Source: Polaromonas sp. CF318 (GTDB lineage Bacteria; Pseudomonadota; Gammaproteobacteria; Burkholderiales; Burkholderiaceae_C). Taken from it: a DNA stretch of 64,000 nucleotides. Where the stretch lies: contig NZ_AKIV01000018.1 in the NCBI RefSeq assembly GCF_000282655.1, positions 19,415-83,414 on the forward strand, read 5' to 3'. Of this stretch, positions 43,904-52,365 are shown piece after piece. The notes beneath the pieces were generated by a model. It ran no database searches. It was given only the letters and a program-made list of their open reading frames with translations, and was not told the origin of the DNA. Position numbers and translations under genes: made by a program. The number at the start of each line of letters is the position of its first letter. The stretch's first letter is position 1.

Positions 43904-43946
43904 ACTCCCGCCTCCTCACACACCGGCTTTTTTCTTCGCCCTCACA

Positions 43947-43962
43947 TATGACAATCATCATG
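43947..43962. promoter_or_regulatory. Candidate TetR operator before MDR oxidoreductase
   Basis: TATGACAATCATCATG agrees with the site at the TetR gene start in the first five and last seven bases. It ends 38 nt upstream of the MDR start codon, a position suited for repression. Binding is inferred. Confidence 0.4.
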
Positions 43963-44000
43963 CCAATCTCAATCTTCGACTGCCAACCAGGAAAAAAACC

Positions 44001-45002
44001 ATGAAAGCACTGACCTTCAAACGCTACGGCAAATCTCCCGACATCGGCTTTGCCGAAGTTCCCCGCCCGACGCTGAAGCCCGACGAGATGCTGGTCCAGG
44101 TCCACGCCGCGAGCGTGAACCCGATCGACAACATGATCCCGACCGGGCTTTTCAAAGCCGTGGTGAAGTTTGAGCTGCCCGCCACGATGGGCAGCGACCT
44201 GGCCGGTGTGGTGATGGAGGTCGGCAGCCGCGTGACCCGCTTCAAGCCGGGTGATGCCGTTTTTGCGAGCATCTTCGACACGGGCGGGGGCGCCATCGCC
44301 GAGTTTGCGGTGGTGCCGGAAAGTATGGCCGCGCTGAAGCCGGACAACCTGGACTTCGTGCAGGCGGCATCGATCCCGATGGTCGGGCTGACCTCGTGGC
44401 AGGCGCTGAAAGAGCGCGCCAAGCTTCAGGCCGGCCAAAAAGTCTTCATCCCTGCGGGCTCCGGCGGCATCGGCACCTTCGCGATCCAGCTGGCCAGGCA
44501 CCTGGGTGCCAAAGTGGCAACGACCACCAGCACGGGCAATGTCGAACTGGTGCGCAGGCTGGGCGCGGACGAGGTGGTCGACTACAAGAAGCAGGAATTC
44601 GAGACCGTGCTGCGCGGCTACGACGCGGTGCTGGGCACTGTCAGGGGTGATGCGCTGGAGAAGGCCGTCGGCATCCTTAAGCCGCGGGGCACCATGATCT
44701 CCCTGGTCGGACCACTGGACGCGGCATTCGCCCGCGCCCGGGGGCTGAACTTCTTCCTGACCTTTGTGTTCGGGATGATGAGCCGCAAGATCAAGCGCCT
44801 CGCAAAAAAGCAGGACGTGAGCTATTCGTTTCTTTTTGCCTACCCCGATGGCGGCCAGCTGGCCCACCTCGGCGAGCTCCTCAAAACGGAGCGCATCCAG
44901 CCGGTCATCGACAAGGTGTTTCCGTTCGAGCAGGCCAAGGAAGCGCTGGCCTACCTCGCCCAGGGACGCGCCAAAGGCAAGGTGGTGATCAAGCTTCGTT
45001 GA
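44001..45002 (+). CDS. Zinc-independent MDR NADP-dependent oxidoreductase
   Basis: A 333-aa medium-chain dehydrogenase/reductase. N-terminal GroES-like domain with ASVNPIDNMIPTG and TMGSDLAGVVMEVG; Rossmann segment with IPAGSGGIGTFAIQLA. No structural zinc cysteines, so a quinone or enal reductase role is likely. It is preceded by the TetR gene and followed 79 nt later by an SDR; both oxidoreductases may be in the TetR regulon. Confidence 0.9.
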   Translation: MKALTFKRYGKSPDIGFAEVPRPTLKPDEMLVQVHAASVNPIDNMIPTGLFKAVVKFELPATMGSDLAGVVMEVGSRVTRFKPGDAVFASIFDTGGGAIAEFAVVPESMAALKPDNLDFVQAASIPMVGLTSWQALKERAKLQAGQKVFIPAGSGGIGTFAIQLARHLGAKVATTTSTGNVELVRRLGADEVVDYKKQEFETVLRGYDAVLGTVRGDALEKAVGILKPRGTMISLVGPLDAAFARARGLNFFLTFVFGMMSRKIKRLAKKQDVSYSFLFAYPDGGQLAHLGELLKTERIQPVIDKVFPFEQAKEALAYLAQGRAKGKVVIKLR

Positions 45003-45081
45003 GTTTTCCTGGTGCCGGTTCAGGTGGAAAGCCGGCAGCCGAATTTTTTGCCCCCCCACTGTTTATTTTTTGGAGATGTTT

Positions 45082-45786
45082 ATGAAGATCAAAGATTCCG
45101 TTGTCCTGGTCACCGGCGCCAATCGCGGCATAGGCCTGGCTTTTGCGCGCGAGCTGCTGGCCCGCGGTGCGCGCAAGGTGTATGCCGGCGCGCGCGACCC
45201 TGCCAGCGTCACCCTGCCCGGCGTGCAGGCCCTGAAGCTGGACGTCAACAAGCCCGAAGAGGTGGCGGCCGCCGCGGCGCAGGCCTCGGACGTCACGCTG
45301 GTGATCAACAACGCCGGCATTGCCCAGCCGGGCGGTTTCCTGGCAGCCGACAGCGAGGAGCTTGCGCGGCGCATTTTTGAGACCAACTTTTTTGCGGTGC
45401 TGCGCATGAGCAAGGCTTTTGCACCCGTGCTCAAAGGCAACGGCGGTGGTGCCCTGCTCAATGTGCTGTCGGTGGCCTCCTGGGTCAACGGCGGCGAACT
45501 GGCGGCCTATTCGGCCAGCAAGTCGGCGGCCTGGTCGCTCACCAATGCGCTGCGCAGCGAGCTGCTGGCGCAGAAAACCCAGGTGCTGGGCCTGCACATG
45601 GCCTATGTGGATACCGACCTCACGCGCGGCTTCGAGGTGCCCAAGACCAGCCCTGAAGACATCGTGAAACGCGCGCTCGACGGGCTGGAGGCCGGCCAGG
45701 ATGAGGTGCTGGCCGATGAGCTGACGAAGCAGGTCAAACAAGGCATGACGGCGGCGCGGCCCAGCTACCTGCCGCAAGCGGCCTGA
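45082..45786 (+). CDS. SDR family oxidoreductase
   Basis: A 234-aa classical short-chain dehydrogenase. Cofactor motif TGANRGIGLAFA, NNAG in VINNAGIAQ, catalytic Ser in VLSVASW, and YSASKSAAW giving the Tyr-xxx-Lys. The start (MKIKDS) has GGAG six bases upstream. It is cotranscribed probably with the preceding MDR gene. Substrate unknown; short-chain reductases beside MDR enzymes often handle reactive carbonyls. Confidence 0.9.
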   Translation: MKIKDSVVLVTGANRGIGLAFARELLARGARKVYAGARDPASVTLPGVQALKLDVNKPEEVAAAAAQASDVTLVINNAGIAQPGGFLAADSEELARRIFETNFFAVLRMSKAFAPVLKGNGGGALLNVLSVASWVNGGELAAYSASKSAAWSLTNALRSELLAQKTQVLGLHMAYVDTDLTRGFEVPKTSPEDIVKRALDGLEAGQDEVLADELTKQVKQGMTAARPSYLPQAA

Positions 45787-45846
45787 CGCTGAAATCTGAC
45801 GCGGGCCGCCCGGCAGGCGCCAGCCGACCCGTTCGAAGTTTTCAGC

Positions 45847-46065
45847 TTATTTTTTCGGGCTGACTTCGTGGCCGATCACGCCGCCGACCGCGGCGCCGCC
45901 CACAACGCCCAGGGTACTGCCACCGGTCAACACCCCGCCGGCCACGCCGCCCACGCCGGCGCCTATGGCGGTGTTCCTGTCCTGCGTGGTCATGCCGCTG
46001 CAGCCCGTCAGGGCGGCCAGTGAAATCGCCGCCGCGCAAACCGCGCTGTATTTGATGCTGTTCAT
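45847..46065 (-). CDS. Glycine-zipper outer-membrane lipoprotein, OsmB-like
   Basis: A 72-aa lipoprotein. The signal peptide ends with lipobox LTGC (C at about residue 22). The rest is a glycine-zipper segment (GAGVGGVAGGVLTGG and GVVGGAAVGGVIG) of the OsmB/SlyB type. Anchored in the outer membrane, possibly stress-related. Upstream gap 46066-46470 (405 nt) holds nothing recognisable besides its promoter region; an 83-aa overlapping frame there was rejected. Confidence 0.85.
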   Translation of the reverse strand: MNSIKYSAVCAAAISLAALTGCSGMTTQDRNTAIGAGVGGVAGGVLTGGSTLGVVGGAAVGGVIGHEVSPKK

Positions 46066-46470
46066 TTTCGGTCTCCTTCAGAAAGTGGATGAAAGTTTGA
46101 AGAGCGATAAATGCGCTTGACTGATCACGCCATCAATCCGCCTTCACCGGAAATGATGGGTCCATCGTTCATGCTTGCAGCAAGCTGGGGCGATGGGCTT
46201 TTCATTGCTGGTTTATTCATGCTAGGCCGCTGCCTGTTTGCGGGTGTAGGACGAAGTGCCGTATCGCTGAGTACTGCGTCCGATCTGGGCGGGAGGATTT
46301 CGGAAGCTGGCCATAGACCACGGCTCTCCACGCACGCTCCGATGGGCAAAAGCAGGCACTAGCATCGAAGGGGTCTGCTCAGCCTAGAATTGGCTGAAGG
46401 GTCGTCTCGTTATCTGGAGACTACCCAGGCACAGAACAATTCCAATACCCAGGCCATCGAGGGAAAAGAC

Positions 46471-47007
46471 ATGAAACTTTGGGTTCTTTGCATTCTGTCC
46501 GGGTTCAGCGCCGGCAGCCTATCGGCGCAAACTGTTCTCAGTGAACGCGACATTACACGGAGCATTGTTAAAGCAGCCACAGCCTACGCCGATGCCGTTT
46601 CTTGTGAGCATTCAAAGATAAGCGCAAAAAACATTGCCACCCTGCGCCCCTACAAGGCGGAACTGCGCGGAGACGCTAGATATGCGGTTGTCTGGTCGGG
46701 AGACATCGGATGCGATGGTGGTACGGGAACAGTGAATCCAGCCATTACCATGGTGGTCACGGGTGCGGGATACAGTTTTGTCGTTGACCCTCTGCGGTCA
46801 TCGCCATCCATTAAACATGAGATTCCCGTTCGATATGTCGAACGTCTCGTGGGAAACACAGCAGACTCGTTGACGCTTGAAGGCAAAGCATATGGGCCGA
46901 ATGATGCCAACTGCTGTCCCTCCGTCAATGTCAGTGCAACCTTAAAAGTGGATGCCAAAGGCAATTGGAAACTGGTTGATCGCAAAATCATTCCGGCCAC
47001 AAAATGA
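46471..47007 (+). CDS. Hypothetical exported protein
   Basis: A 178-aa protein with a Sec signal peptide (MKLWVLCILSGFSAGSLSAQ) and no recognised domain. Four Cys in the mature part (two near CEH/CDGG, two in NCCPS) suggest disulfides. A GAGGG lies upstream of the ATG. First of the run of small orphan genes. Confidence 0.65.
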   Translation: MKLWVLCILSGFSAGSLSAQTVLSERDITRSIVKAATAYADAVSCEHSKISAKNIATLRPYKAELRGDARYAVVWSGDIGCDGGTGTVNPAITMVVTGAGYSFVVDPLRSSPSIKHEIPVRYVERLVGNTADSLTLEGKAYGPNDANCCPSVNVSATLKVDAKGNWKLVDRKIIPATK

Positions 47008-47032
47008 GTTTCCGGCTTGCCGTTCCGTCCCC

Positions 47033-47488
47033 ATGCACATCGCACTCGAATCACCGGACCAGCCGGAAGTCATACGCCTGATTGCCGAGCTGGACGCCTA
47101 CCAGGACACGCTGTACCCGCCCGAGAGCCGGCATGCGCTGGACCTCGCGTCGCTGAAGCAGCCCGAGGTGGTGTTCGCCGTCGCCAGAAATGCCGGTGGC
47201 CAGGCCATTGGCTGCGGCGCCGTCGTCGTCAACCGGGCGTACGGCGAACTCAAGCGCATGTATGTGCACCCGCAGAGCCGGGGCGCCGGCGCCGCCAGGA
47301 AAATTCTGGCCTTGCTCGAATCCACCGCTGCGTCACTCGGCTGCAAACTGCTCACACTCGAAACCGGGCCCCGTCAACCCGAAGCGCTGCACCTGTATGC
47401 GAGCTGCGGCTATGAGCGCCGGGGACCGTTTGGACACTACAGTGACGACCCGCTCAGTGTGTTTATGCAGAAGTCCATCCAGGGCTAA
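47033..47488 (+). CDS. GNAT family N-acetyltransferase
   Basis: A 151-aa GNAT acetyltransferase. The acetyl-CoA loop is PQSRGAGAARKILALLE; downstream strands LLTLETGPRQPEALHLY and CGYERRGPFG complete the fold. The start (MHIALESPDQ) excludes 27 unrelated residues. Cytoplasmic; the substrate cannot be predicted. Confidence 0.88.
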   Translation: MHIALESPDQPEVIRLIAELDAYQDTLYPPESRHALDLASLKQPEVVFAVARNAGGQAIGCGAVVVNRAYGELKRMYVHPQSRGAGAARKILALLESTAASLGCKLLTLETGPRQPEALHLYASCGYERRGPFGHYSDDPLSVFMQKSIQG

Positions 47489-47533
47489 ACTTTCAGCCTA
47501 CCGAACAACACAAGCACCGAGGAGGAAGATCGA

Positions 47534-47815
47534 ATGGACAACAACCAGACAGCGCTGCTATCGGAGATCCGCGATCTGCTGAAAGAGCAGAACGCGCTCA
47601 TCACGGACATCAAGGCCATGAATGCCGAGGCTGCGGGCCGGACCCTGCTGGCCATGGACCAGGCCGGTGAGCTGCAGGCCTCGAATGCCGACGCCTTGAA
47701 GTACGCCCGTCGTGAGAACCGGAAAACCTTTATCGTCTTTGTGCTGTTCCTGCTGTTGATGGCCGGCTTTGCCTTCTACCGATTCGGCTCATTCAGCAGG
47801 ATGCTTGGGGCATAA
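47534..47815 (+). CDS. Small single-helix membrane protein
   Basis: A 93-aa protein with a charged, coiled-coil-prone N-terminus (LSEIRDLLKEQNALITDIKAM segment) and one C-terminal helix (TFIVFVLFLLLMAGFAFY). GAGGAGGAAG upstream of the ATG is a very strong ribosome site. No family recognised; the architecture resembles small membrane-anchored regulators or phage-type proteins. Confidence 0.65.
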   Translation: MDNNQTALLSEIRDLLKEQNALITDIKAMNAEAAGRTLLAMDQAGELQASNADALKYARRENRKTFIVFVLFLLLMAGFAFYRFGSFSRMLGA

Positions 47816-47840
47816 GCCGCACCCAAAAGGCACTCTACAC

Positions 47841-48341
47841 ATGGCACGCATCATCCCCCCGCTGGTCCTCGAGATGGTCGAGGAAGCCTCCGACTCAGCC
47901 GGCTCCGACGTTTCCCCCTTCTGGCAATCAGACAGCGAGGGCACGCCGGAAGAAGGCATGTACCAGCTGGCGTCGAAGCTGGACGTCGAGAACGCTGAGC
48001 AGTTGCTGGCCCAGCTCCCGCCCGGCTACACGATGGTGTACTCAATCTTCCTGTGGGAAGCTAGCCGCGCCGGCGAGGGATTCAAGACGGGTACGGACAA
48101 CTCGGGGCCGGCACTGGTGCAGGCCGCGGCGAACGCCTATGCCGAAGCGGGCATGCCCGAAGAAGCCGCGGCGCTGGAGCGCATGCTGGCGCAGTATGTC
48201 CAGACACCGCAGGACTACCAGTTGATCGAAGCCGCGTACGAGGCTTTGGACAACCCTTACAAGGATGACTGGGAGCGTATTCCTCCGCTGGTCAGGCATC
48301 TTTGCGAGAACGCGGACCGGTATTTTTATGTTGAGGCTTGA
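47841..48341 (+). CDS. Hypothetical protein, possibly DMP19/DUF4375-like
   Basis: A 166-aa acidic cytoplasmic protein. The segment with GFKTGTDNSGPALVQAAANAYAEAG and EAAALERM faintly resembles the DUF4375 (DMP19) family, a low-confidence match. The start at 47841 was chosen since the longer frame adds 24 unrelated residues. All-helical C-terminus ending with YFYVEA. Confidence 0.55.
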   Translation: MARIIPPLVLEMVEEASDSAGSDVSPFWQSDSEGTPEEGMYQLASKLDVENAEQLLAQLPPGYTMVYSIFLWEASRAGEGFKTGTDNSGPALVQAAANAYAEAGMPEEAAALERMLAQYVQTPQDYQLIEAAYEALDNPYKDDWERIPPLVRHLCENADRYFYVEA

Positions 48342-48433
48342 GCGTTGGCTCGAGTCACGAACAGTCCCCTCCTACAAGCCCCTCCATTGAGCGAACCTTT
48401 CGAAAACTCACACACCCTCCGGCATCAAACCTT

Positions 48434-48730
48434 ATGGCACGTTCACGCAACGACTACGTCAAAAAGCGGGCCATCCGCTTTCAGAAATTGCGCGCCAGGC
48501 TGCTTGCCTGCTACCTTGTGCCCGGCATGGCTGCCTTGCTTGCGGCAATTGTTTCCGTTGTGATGGCCGCCTCTGCATGGCTGCAGCTTGCGATATTCGG
48601 TATTGCCTTCACGCTTTTAGCCATTGGTGAAACAAAGTACCGGTGCCCCGTCTGCAACCGCACTCCGCCGGGAAATTTCAATCCGAAGTCTTGTGGCTAT
48701 TGCAAAACCGTCCTGCGGTGGCGGAGATGA
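48434..48730 (+). CDS. Small membrane protein with zinc-ribbon
   Basis: A 98-aa protein with a basic N-terminus, two hydrophobic helices (LLACYLVPGMAALLAA and LQLAIFGIAFTLLAI) and a C-terminal four-cysteine zinc-ribbon (CPVC and CGYC). The start at 48434 is likely though a TTG at 48338 is possible. No family recognised. Confidence 0.55.
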   Translation: MARSRNDYVKKRAIRFQKLRARLLACYLVPGMAALLAAIVSVVMAASAWLQLAIFGIAFTLLAIGETKYRCPVCNRTPPGNFNPKSCGYCKTVLRWRR

Positions 48731-48795
48731 TATTGAGTGGTACAGGTCCCTCGCGGCCCTACTGTGTAAGCCTCGTCCTACACTACATCCAAGAT

Positions 48796-48811
48796 GACAT
48801 CCATGGATGTC
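48796..48811. promoter_or_regulatory. Perfect 16-bp palindrome with T-tract
   Basis: GACATCCATGGATGTC is a perfect 16-bp palindrome followed by four T residues. It lies in the 205-nt gap between two orphan genes. It could be a weak terminator of the upstream gene (6-bp stem, 4-base loop) or a dimeric operator. Nothing else was recognised in the gap. Confidence 0.35.
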
Positions 48812-48935
48812 TTTTGACATAGCGCCGAATATGCTTATCTGCTCGTCATTGCCAGCCAGGCTTTACCGCTCATGGTCGCCGTAGTCAACAGCAGGCATTG
48901 CACCAGGTTAGGCGTCAACAAAGGGAGCTTTGAGC

Positions 48936-49397
48936 ATGCATGAACTGTCCGACGAGACTCACAGGGAGATTCAGCGCTTGTCCGCCGCCGGCGACATGCG
49001 GGCCGACGCCTCTGAGTTTGCGGAGGCGCTGACCCTCTATTGGGCAGCATGGGATCTTCTGCCGGAACCTAAAACTGAATGGGAAGCCGCCACATGGATT
49101 CTCGCGGCCATTGGTGATGCAAACTTCCTTGCCGGCAACTATGAAGCCGGGCGGGATAACCTGAGCAATGCGATGCATTGCCCCGGCGCTGTTGGCAATC
49201 CCTTTCTGCACCTGAGGCTGGGCCAATGCCAGTTTGAACTAGGCACGCCAGACCGCGCGGCAGATGAACTCATGCGGGCCTACATGGGCGACGGCGGCAA
49301 GGTGTTTGAAGGACAGGACCCGAAATACCTTCGCTTCCTCCAGACAAGGGCCAAAGGCGTGAGTCCGCCGAAAAAGCCCTGGCAGATCTGGAAGTGA
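48936..49397 (+). CDS. TPR-repeat protein
   Basis: A 153-aa helical protein with two to three TPR-like repeats (ADASEFAEALTLYWAAWDLL, GDANFLAGNYEAGRDNLSNA, LRLGQCQFELGTPDRAADEL). The C-terminal EGQDPKYLRFLQTRAK resembles that of a common small TPR family in proteobacteria. GGGAG is correctly spaced to the ATG at 48936. Likely a protein-protein interaction module; no partner is evident. Confidence 0.75.
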   Translation: MHELSDETHREIQRLSAAGDMRADASEFAEALTLYWAAWDLLPEPKTEWEAATWILAAIGDANFLAGNYEAGRDNLSNAMHCPGAVGNPFLHLRLGQCQFELGTPDRAADELMRAYMGDGGKVFEGQDPKYLRFLQTRAKGVSPPKKPWQIWK

Positions 49398-49458
49398 CAG
49401 CACGCCCTTCCACCGACTGGATACCCACAAGCGGGCATGGTCCACGGAAGATTGAAAC

Positions 49459-49770
49459 ATGGCGGATAACATGACACTTCCTATGCAAAAACAAGAGGAA
49501 CTTCAACGAGTGCTCTCTGAATTTGTCGGCGCCTTTGAAGTGGTTTTCCGGTACGACTGGGAGTACACCAAAACCATGATCGGAGACGAGGAGGACGGCG
49601 CCACCTTCATCGAGCCCGGCCTCGAGGACGAAACCAACGATTGGGGAGCGCGAGGCGCCTTGCTGGAGAAATACCGGCGGCTTGTCGAGGCCATGAAAAA
49701 GAACGGCCTTTCTCCGGCATTCCCGTTTCCTTTGGAAAACCTTCCCGGCGCACCAAAACGCGTCTGGTAA
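49459..49770 (+). CDS. Hypothetical protein
   Basis: A 103-aa acidic protein beginning MADNMTLPMQKQEELQR. No family recognised. The composition and frame usage look coding. Start at 49459 is preferred over internal methionines. Followed directly by the duplicated fragment at 49780. Confidence 0.5.
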   Translation: MADNMTLPMQKQEELQRVLSEFVGAFEVVFRYDWEYTKTMIGDEEDGATFIEPGLEDETNDWGARGALLEKYRRLVEAMKKNGLSPAFPFPLENLPGAPKRVW

Positions 49771-49779
49771 ATCGAGCCG

Positions 49780-49826
49780 CCATGTTTCGCACCCGAAAGT
49801 CGGAGTTCGCAGTCGCTTGGGAACAA
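49780..49826 (+). pseudogene. Fragmentary duplicate of a gene start (MFxxRKSEFAVAWEQ)
   Basis: About 47 nt nearly identical to the start of the gene at 51209. It includes ATG (49782), and encodes MFRTRKSEFAVAWEQ before diverging. No downstream homology continues; the frame runs 52 codons and overlaps the oxygenase. It looks like a duplicated relic or a recombination-prone sequence. Confidence 0.6.
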
Positions 49827-49881
49827 GCTTCGTGGGACAAATGTGAATCCCAAGCGCTGGTTCACAGTGCATACTTCGGGC

Positions 49882-50445
49882 ATGAACGGAATGACACCGT
49901 CGTCTCTGACCACCCATTCAGAACGAGTTTTCACGATTGAGCATTTTCTTGCCGCGGCGGACTGCGCTGACCTGATGGGTTTGGCTGACGAGCACGGATT
50001 CGAATCGGCGGGTGTGCGCACTGCCGAGGGCCAGCGATCCATGCCCACGGTGCGGAACAATGAGCGCACATTGTTTGAGTCGCCTCGCTGGGTACAGCGC
50101 TTATGGGAAGGTCTCGCGGCGGCCGCGCTACCGACCTTGCAAGCGGAAAAGGCTGTGGGCCTGCCCAAGGACCTTCGGTTCTACAAGTATTCGCCGGGGC
50201 AGCGCTTCAAGATGCACAAGGACGGCCCGTGGATGGAAGGCGGGTTCACCAGCCGACTGACTTTCCTGGTCTATCTCAACGAAAACTTCGTCGGTGGGGA
50301 AACAGATTTCCGGGACTTCAAAATCCTGCCCCGGACCGGCCGCGCCCTGCTTTTTATCCATGACACCTGGCACGAGGGTGCAACTGTCACGGAAGGAACA
50401 AAGTATGTTCTGCGTTCTGATGTGCTTTACGGAGTGGCGCCTTAG
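49882..50445 (+). CDS. 2OG-Fe(II) oxygenase (prolyl-4-hydroxylase-like)
   Basis: A protein of about 187 aa of the 2-oxoglutarate/Fe(II) dioxygenase superfamily. Iron ligands: His and Asp in MHKDGP, and the distal His in DTWHEGATV; the 2OG-binding Arg is in KYVLRSDVL. The FLVYLNENFVGGETDF segment is typical of prolyl-4-hydroxylase-like members. Starts at 49843, 49882 and 49891 are all possible. Substrate is unknown. Confidence 0.86.
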   Translation: MNGMTPSSLTTHSERVFTIEHFLAAADCADLMGLADEHGFESAGVRTAEGQRSMPTVRNNERTLFESPRWVQRLWEGLAAAALPTLQAEKAVGLPKDLRFYKYSPGQRFKMHKDGPWMEGGFTSRLTFLVYLNENFVGGETDFRDFKILPRTGRALLFIHDTWHEGATVTEGTKYVLRSDVLYGVAP

Positions 50446-50499
50446 TGTGGAAAATCACCGGCACGGCCTGACGCCCCGACCCTCAACACCAGCTTGCAC

Positions 50500-50949
50500 A
50501 TGCAGATTTTCATCTTTCAAATTTTGGCCTGCTTCGCGCTCGCGCTTTCCGCGCCGGCCAAAGCGCAAAGCCTCTCCGCACCCTTCACCGGGACATGGTC
50601 AATAGACCTCAGGACGCCAAGCGAAAGAAAGGAAAAAGTCGAGTGCGGCACAGCGGCTTTTAAACTGTTGCAGACAGGCAACAGGATCATTGGCAGCCAC
50701 TCCATGGCAACCGCCCGATGCGGACGCTTGAACGACGGTGGCGAAGGTTCAGTCAAAGGCACTGTGGTTGGTAGCACCGCTGTACTCACGGTGACAAGTG
50801 CAAGAAACGGCCAGATCGTACTCGGGTCGGCAAAAATTGTTGGTGGCTCCCTGCATTGGCAAGTAAGTGAGGAAATCAAGGCAGGCGAGCAGGAGGGGGA
50901 CTCCGGCTTGATTCTTCAGAGCGGGGTTTTGCGCAGGGAGCGACGGTGA
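50500..50949 (+). CDS. Hypothetical exported protein
   Basis: A 149-aa protein with signal peptide ending near AKAQ. The mature part starts SLSAPFTGTWSIDLRT and is beta-rich with one Cys pair (EC and RC). No family recognised; a lipocalin-like beta-barrel is a guess from strand pattern. It overlaps the next gene by four bases (GTGA). Confidence 0.6.
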   Translation: MQIFIFQILACFALALSAPAKAQSLSAPFTGTWSIDLRTPSERKEKVECGTAAFKLLQTGNRIIGSHSMATARCGRLNDGGEGSVKGTVVGSTAVLTVTSARNGQIVLGSAKIVGGSLHWQVSEEIKAGEQEGDSGLILQSGVLRRERR

Positions 50950-51206
50950 AAACATCCTGGAATTTCACGGATCAGCCACCACGAACAGGCCAAAAAGGCC
51001 GAATCGTTGAAGGCGAGGATGCTGGCAGCTATGTCAAAGTCATTGACGATTCCGAGGCGACAGGCGGTTTGCTGATTCTGATTTCAAAATCAACGGACAT
51101 GAGCTCCGCGCACGACAGCTGGGTGGCAGACGCGACTGCACTTGTCGAATATTTCAATGAGTCTGCTTGGATGATCGAGTGGCTTCCTGGGCCATCTGGT
51201 CATTGA
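50946..51206 (+). CDS. Hypothetical protein (GTG start)
   Basis: An 86-aa acidic protein starting with GTG inside the stop of the upstream exported protein, so translationally coupled. It contains GGLLILISKSTDM and a Trp-rich C-terminus. No family recognised. Its small size and acidity resemble immunity proteins, which is inference only. Confidence 0.55.
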   Translation: MKTSWNFTDQPPRTGQKGRIVEGEDAGSYVKVIDDSEATGGLLILISKSTDMSSAHDSWVADATALVEYFNESAWMIEWLPGPSGH

Positions 51207-51208
51207 CC

Positions 51209-51535
51209 ATGTTTGGCAGCCGAAAATCGGAGTTCGCAGTCGCCTGGGAACAGCCGCCCTGGTGGTGGGTCCTGTCATTGACGGGCTGGGGTGTACTCTT
51301 TCTCGCAGTCTTTTCAACAGCCAGTTTCCTCGTGGGCCTTGTGTCGGGCGAGGTCCTGTTCCTCTTGAGCTTCAAGCAAAAGAGCGGCCCTCTTGCCGTG
51401 TCTTACCAAGTGTCGCCTATAGGGTTCGCCGTCTGCATGGCGCTCAATCTGGCCATCGCCTTGGGGTTGTGGTGGCTGTTCGTGTCCTGGCTGCAAAGCC
51501 GCCGGAAAGCCATTGCCAAACCTCCGGCCGCGTGA
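51209..51535 (+). CDS. Hypothetical membrane protein
   Basis: A 108-aa protein with two hydrophobic helices (VLFLAVFSTASFLVGLV and AVCMALNLAIALGLWWLF) and a basic C-terminus. N-terminus MFGSRKSEFAVAWEQ is duplicated at 49780. The start follows the preceding stop by two bases. Function unknown. Confidence 0.6.
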   Translation: MFGSRKSEFAVAWEQPPWWWVLSLTGWGVLFLAVFSTASFLVGLVSGEVLFLLSFKQKSGPLAVSYQVSPIGFAVCMALNLAIALGLWWLFVSWLQSRRKAIAKPPAA

Positions 51536-51537
51536 CC

Positions 51538-51924
51538 ATGAGTCGAATTGCACAACAATCACTGGCGGCTTCCTTGCTCCTTGTCATTGCCTGCGCCGGT
51601 GCACAGCAAGCACCTGTTCAAACCGATGAGGCTATTGTTCGCTCGGCGCTTCCAGTCAAAGACCTCACAGAGGAGCAATCCAGGACTGCGGCTCGCATCT
51701 ACTGCGCGCGGCACGTGCCGGACTGCAGGACGGTGACGGAAGGGATTCGCATCCACTACGCCTGGATGTTCACTCCCCTGGTCGGTGACTCACCAAAACC
51801 GGAGAAGGGATCTGCATTGTTCGGAAACAAGAGCATCCAAATCAATGCAGCGACAGGCGGGATTGGACGGGAAGATGGTCCTTCTTATGAGTCGCTGGAA
51901 GCGCTTCTTGCCGGCAAGCCATGA
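51538..51924 (+). CDS. Hypothetical secreted or lipoprotein
   Basis: A 128-aa protein with a signal sequence and a lipobox-like VIAC (residues about 17-20), so possibly a lipoprotein. The mature part carries YCARHVPDC. Its start follows the stop of the membrane protein by two bases, so these form an operon. No family recognised. Confidence 0.6.
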   Translation: MSRIAQQSLAASLLLVIACAGAQQAPVQTDEAIVRSALPVKDLTEEQSRTAARIYCARHVPDCRTVTEGIRIHYAWMFTPLVGDSPKPEKGSALFGNKSIQINAATGGIGREDGPSYESLEALLAGKP

Positions 51925-51937
51925 TGCCAGGCCCGGT

Positions 51938-52360
51938 ATGAAACTCAATGCCTGGAATGAAATCGTGTCAGGGCTCAGCAACCCTGATGTGACTACCTGC
52001 GTGGAGGCCGCGTCAAGGCTGCATGCCAGCGCAGCACCGGAAGACATTCCGCGCTTGCTCTCACTTCTGGACAGTGACGATTTTTTTGTGCGGGAAGCTG
52101 CCGCCTGGCCTCTCGCGGAACTGGCAGGGCCAGTCGCTTTGCCTCAACTTCTGAAAGCGTACCAGCGCGGCTTTGAGGAAGGGCATGACAATGATGGCTT
52201 CTCCGCGGCCTTGCTGGAGATCCCGGCACTGTTTGGCCCGGAGGCCACACGCGCGATTGCCTCATTCGCTGCAACGGTTGAAGGAAAAATAAAGGGCCAT
52301 GCGCTATGGCTGCTGGAGTTTTGCGACAAAGACGGCGAGGCGGGCAGTAGCGGTGGCTGA
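51938..52360 (+). CDS. HEAT-repeat protein
   Basis: A 140-aa helical protein with HEAT-like repeats (AASRLHASAAPEDIPRLLSL, FVREAAAWPLAELAGPVALP, LLKAYQRGFEEG). A scaffold role is likely. Its start is 13 nt after the preceding gene. Function unknown. Confidence 0.7.
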   Translation: MKLNAWNEIVSGLSNPDVTTCVEAASRLHASAAPEDIPRLLSLLDSDDFFVREAAAWPLAELAGPVALPQLLKAYQRGFEEGHDNDGFSAALLEIPALFGPEATRAIASFAATVEGKIKGHALWLLEFCDKDGEAGSSGG

Positions 52361-52365
52361 TTCTT

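Noticed and set aside
46111..46362. 83-aa frame in the gap after the lipoprotein gene
   Set aside because: No Shine-Dalgarno, no family, and uneven codon use; more likely noncoding.
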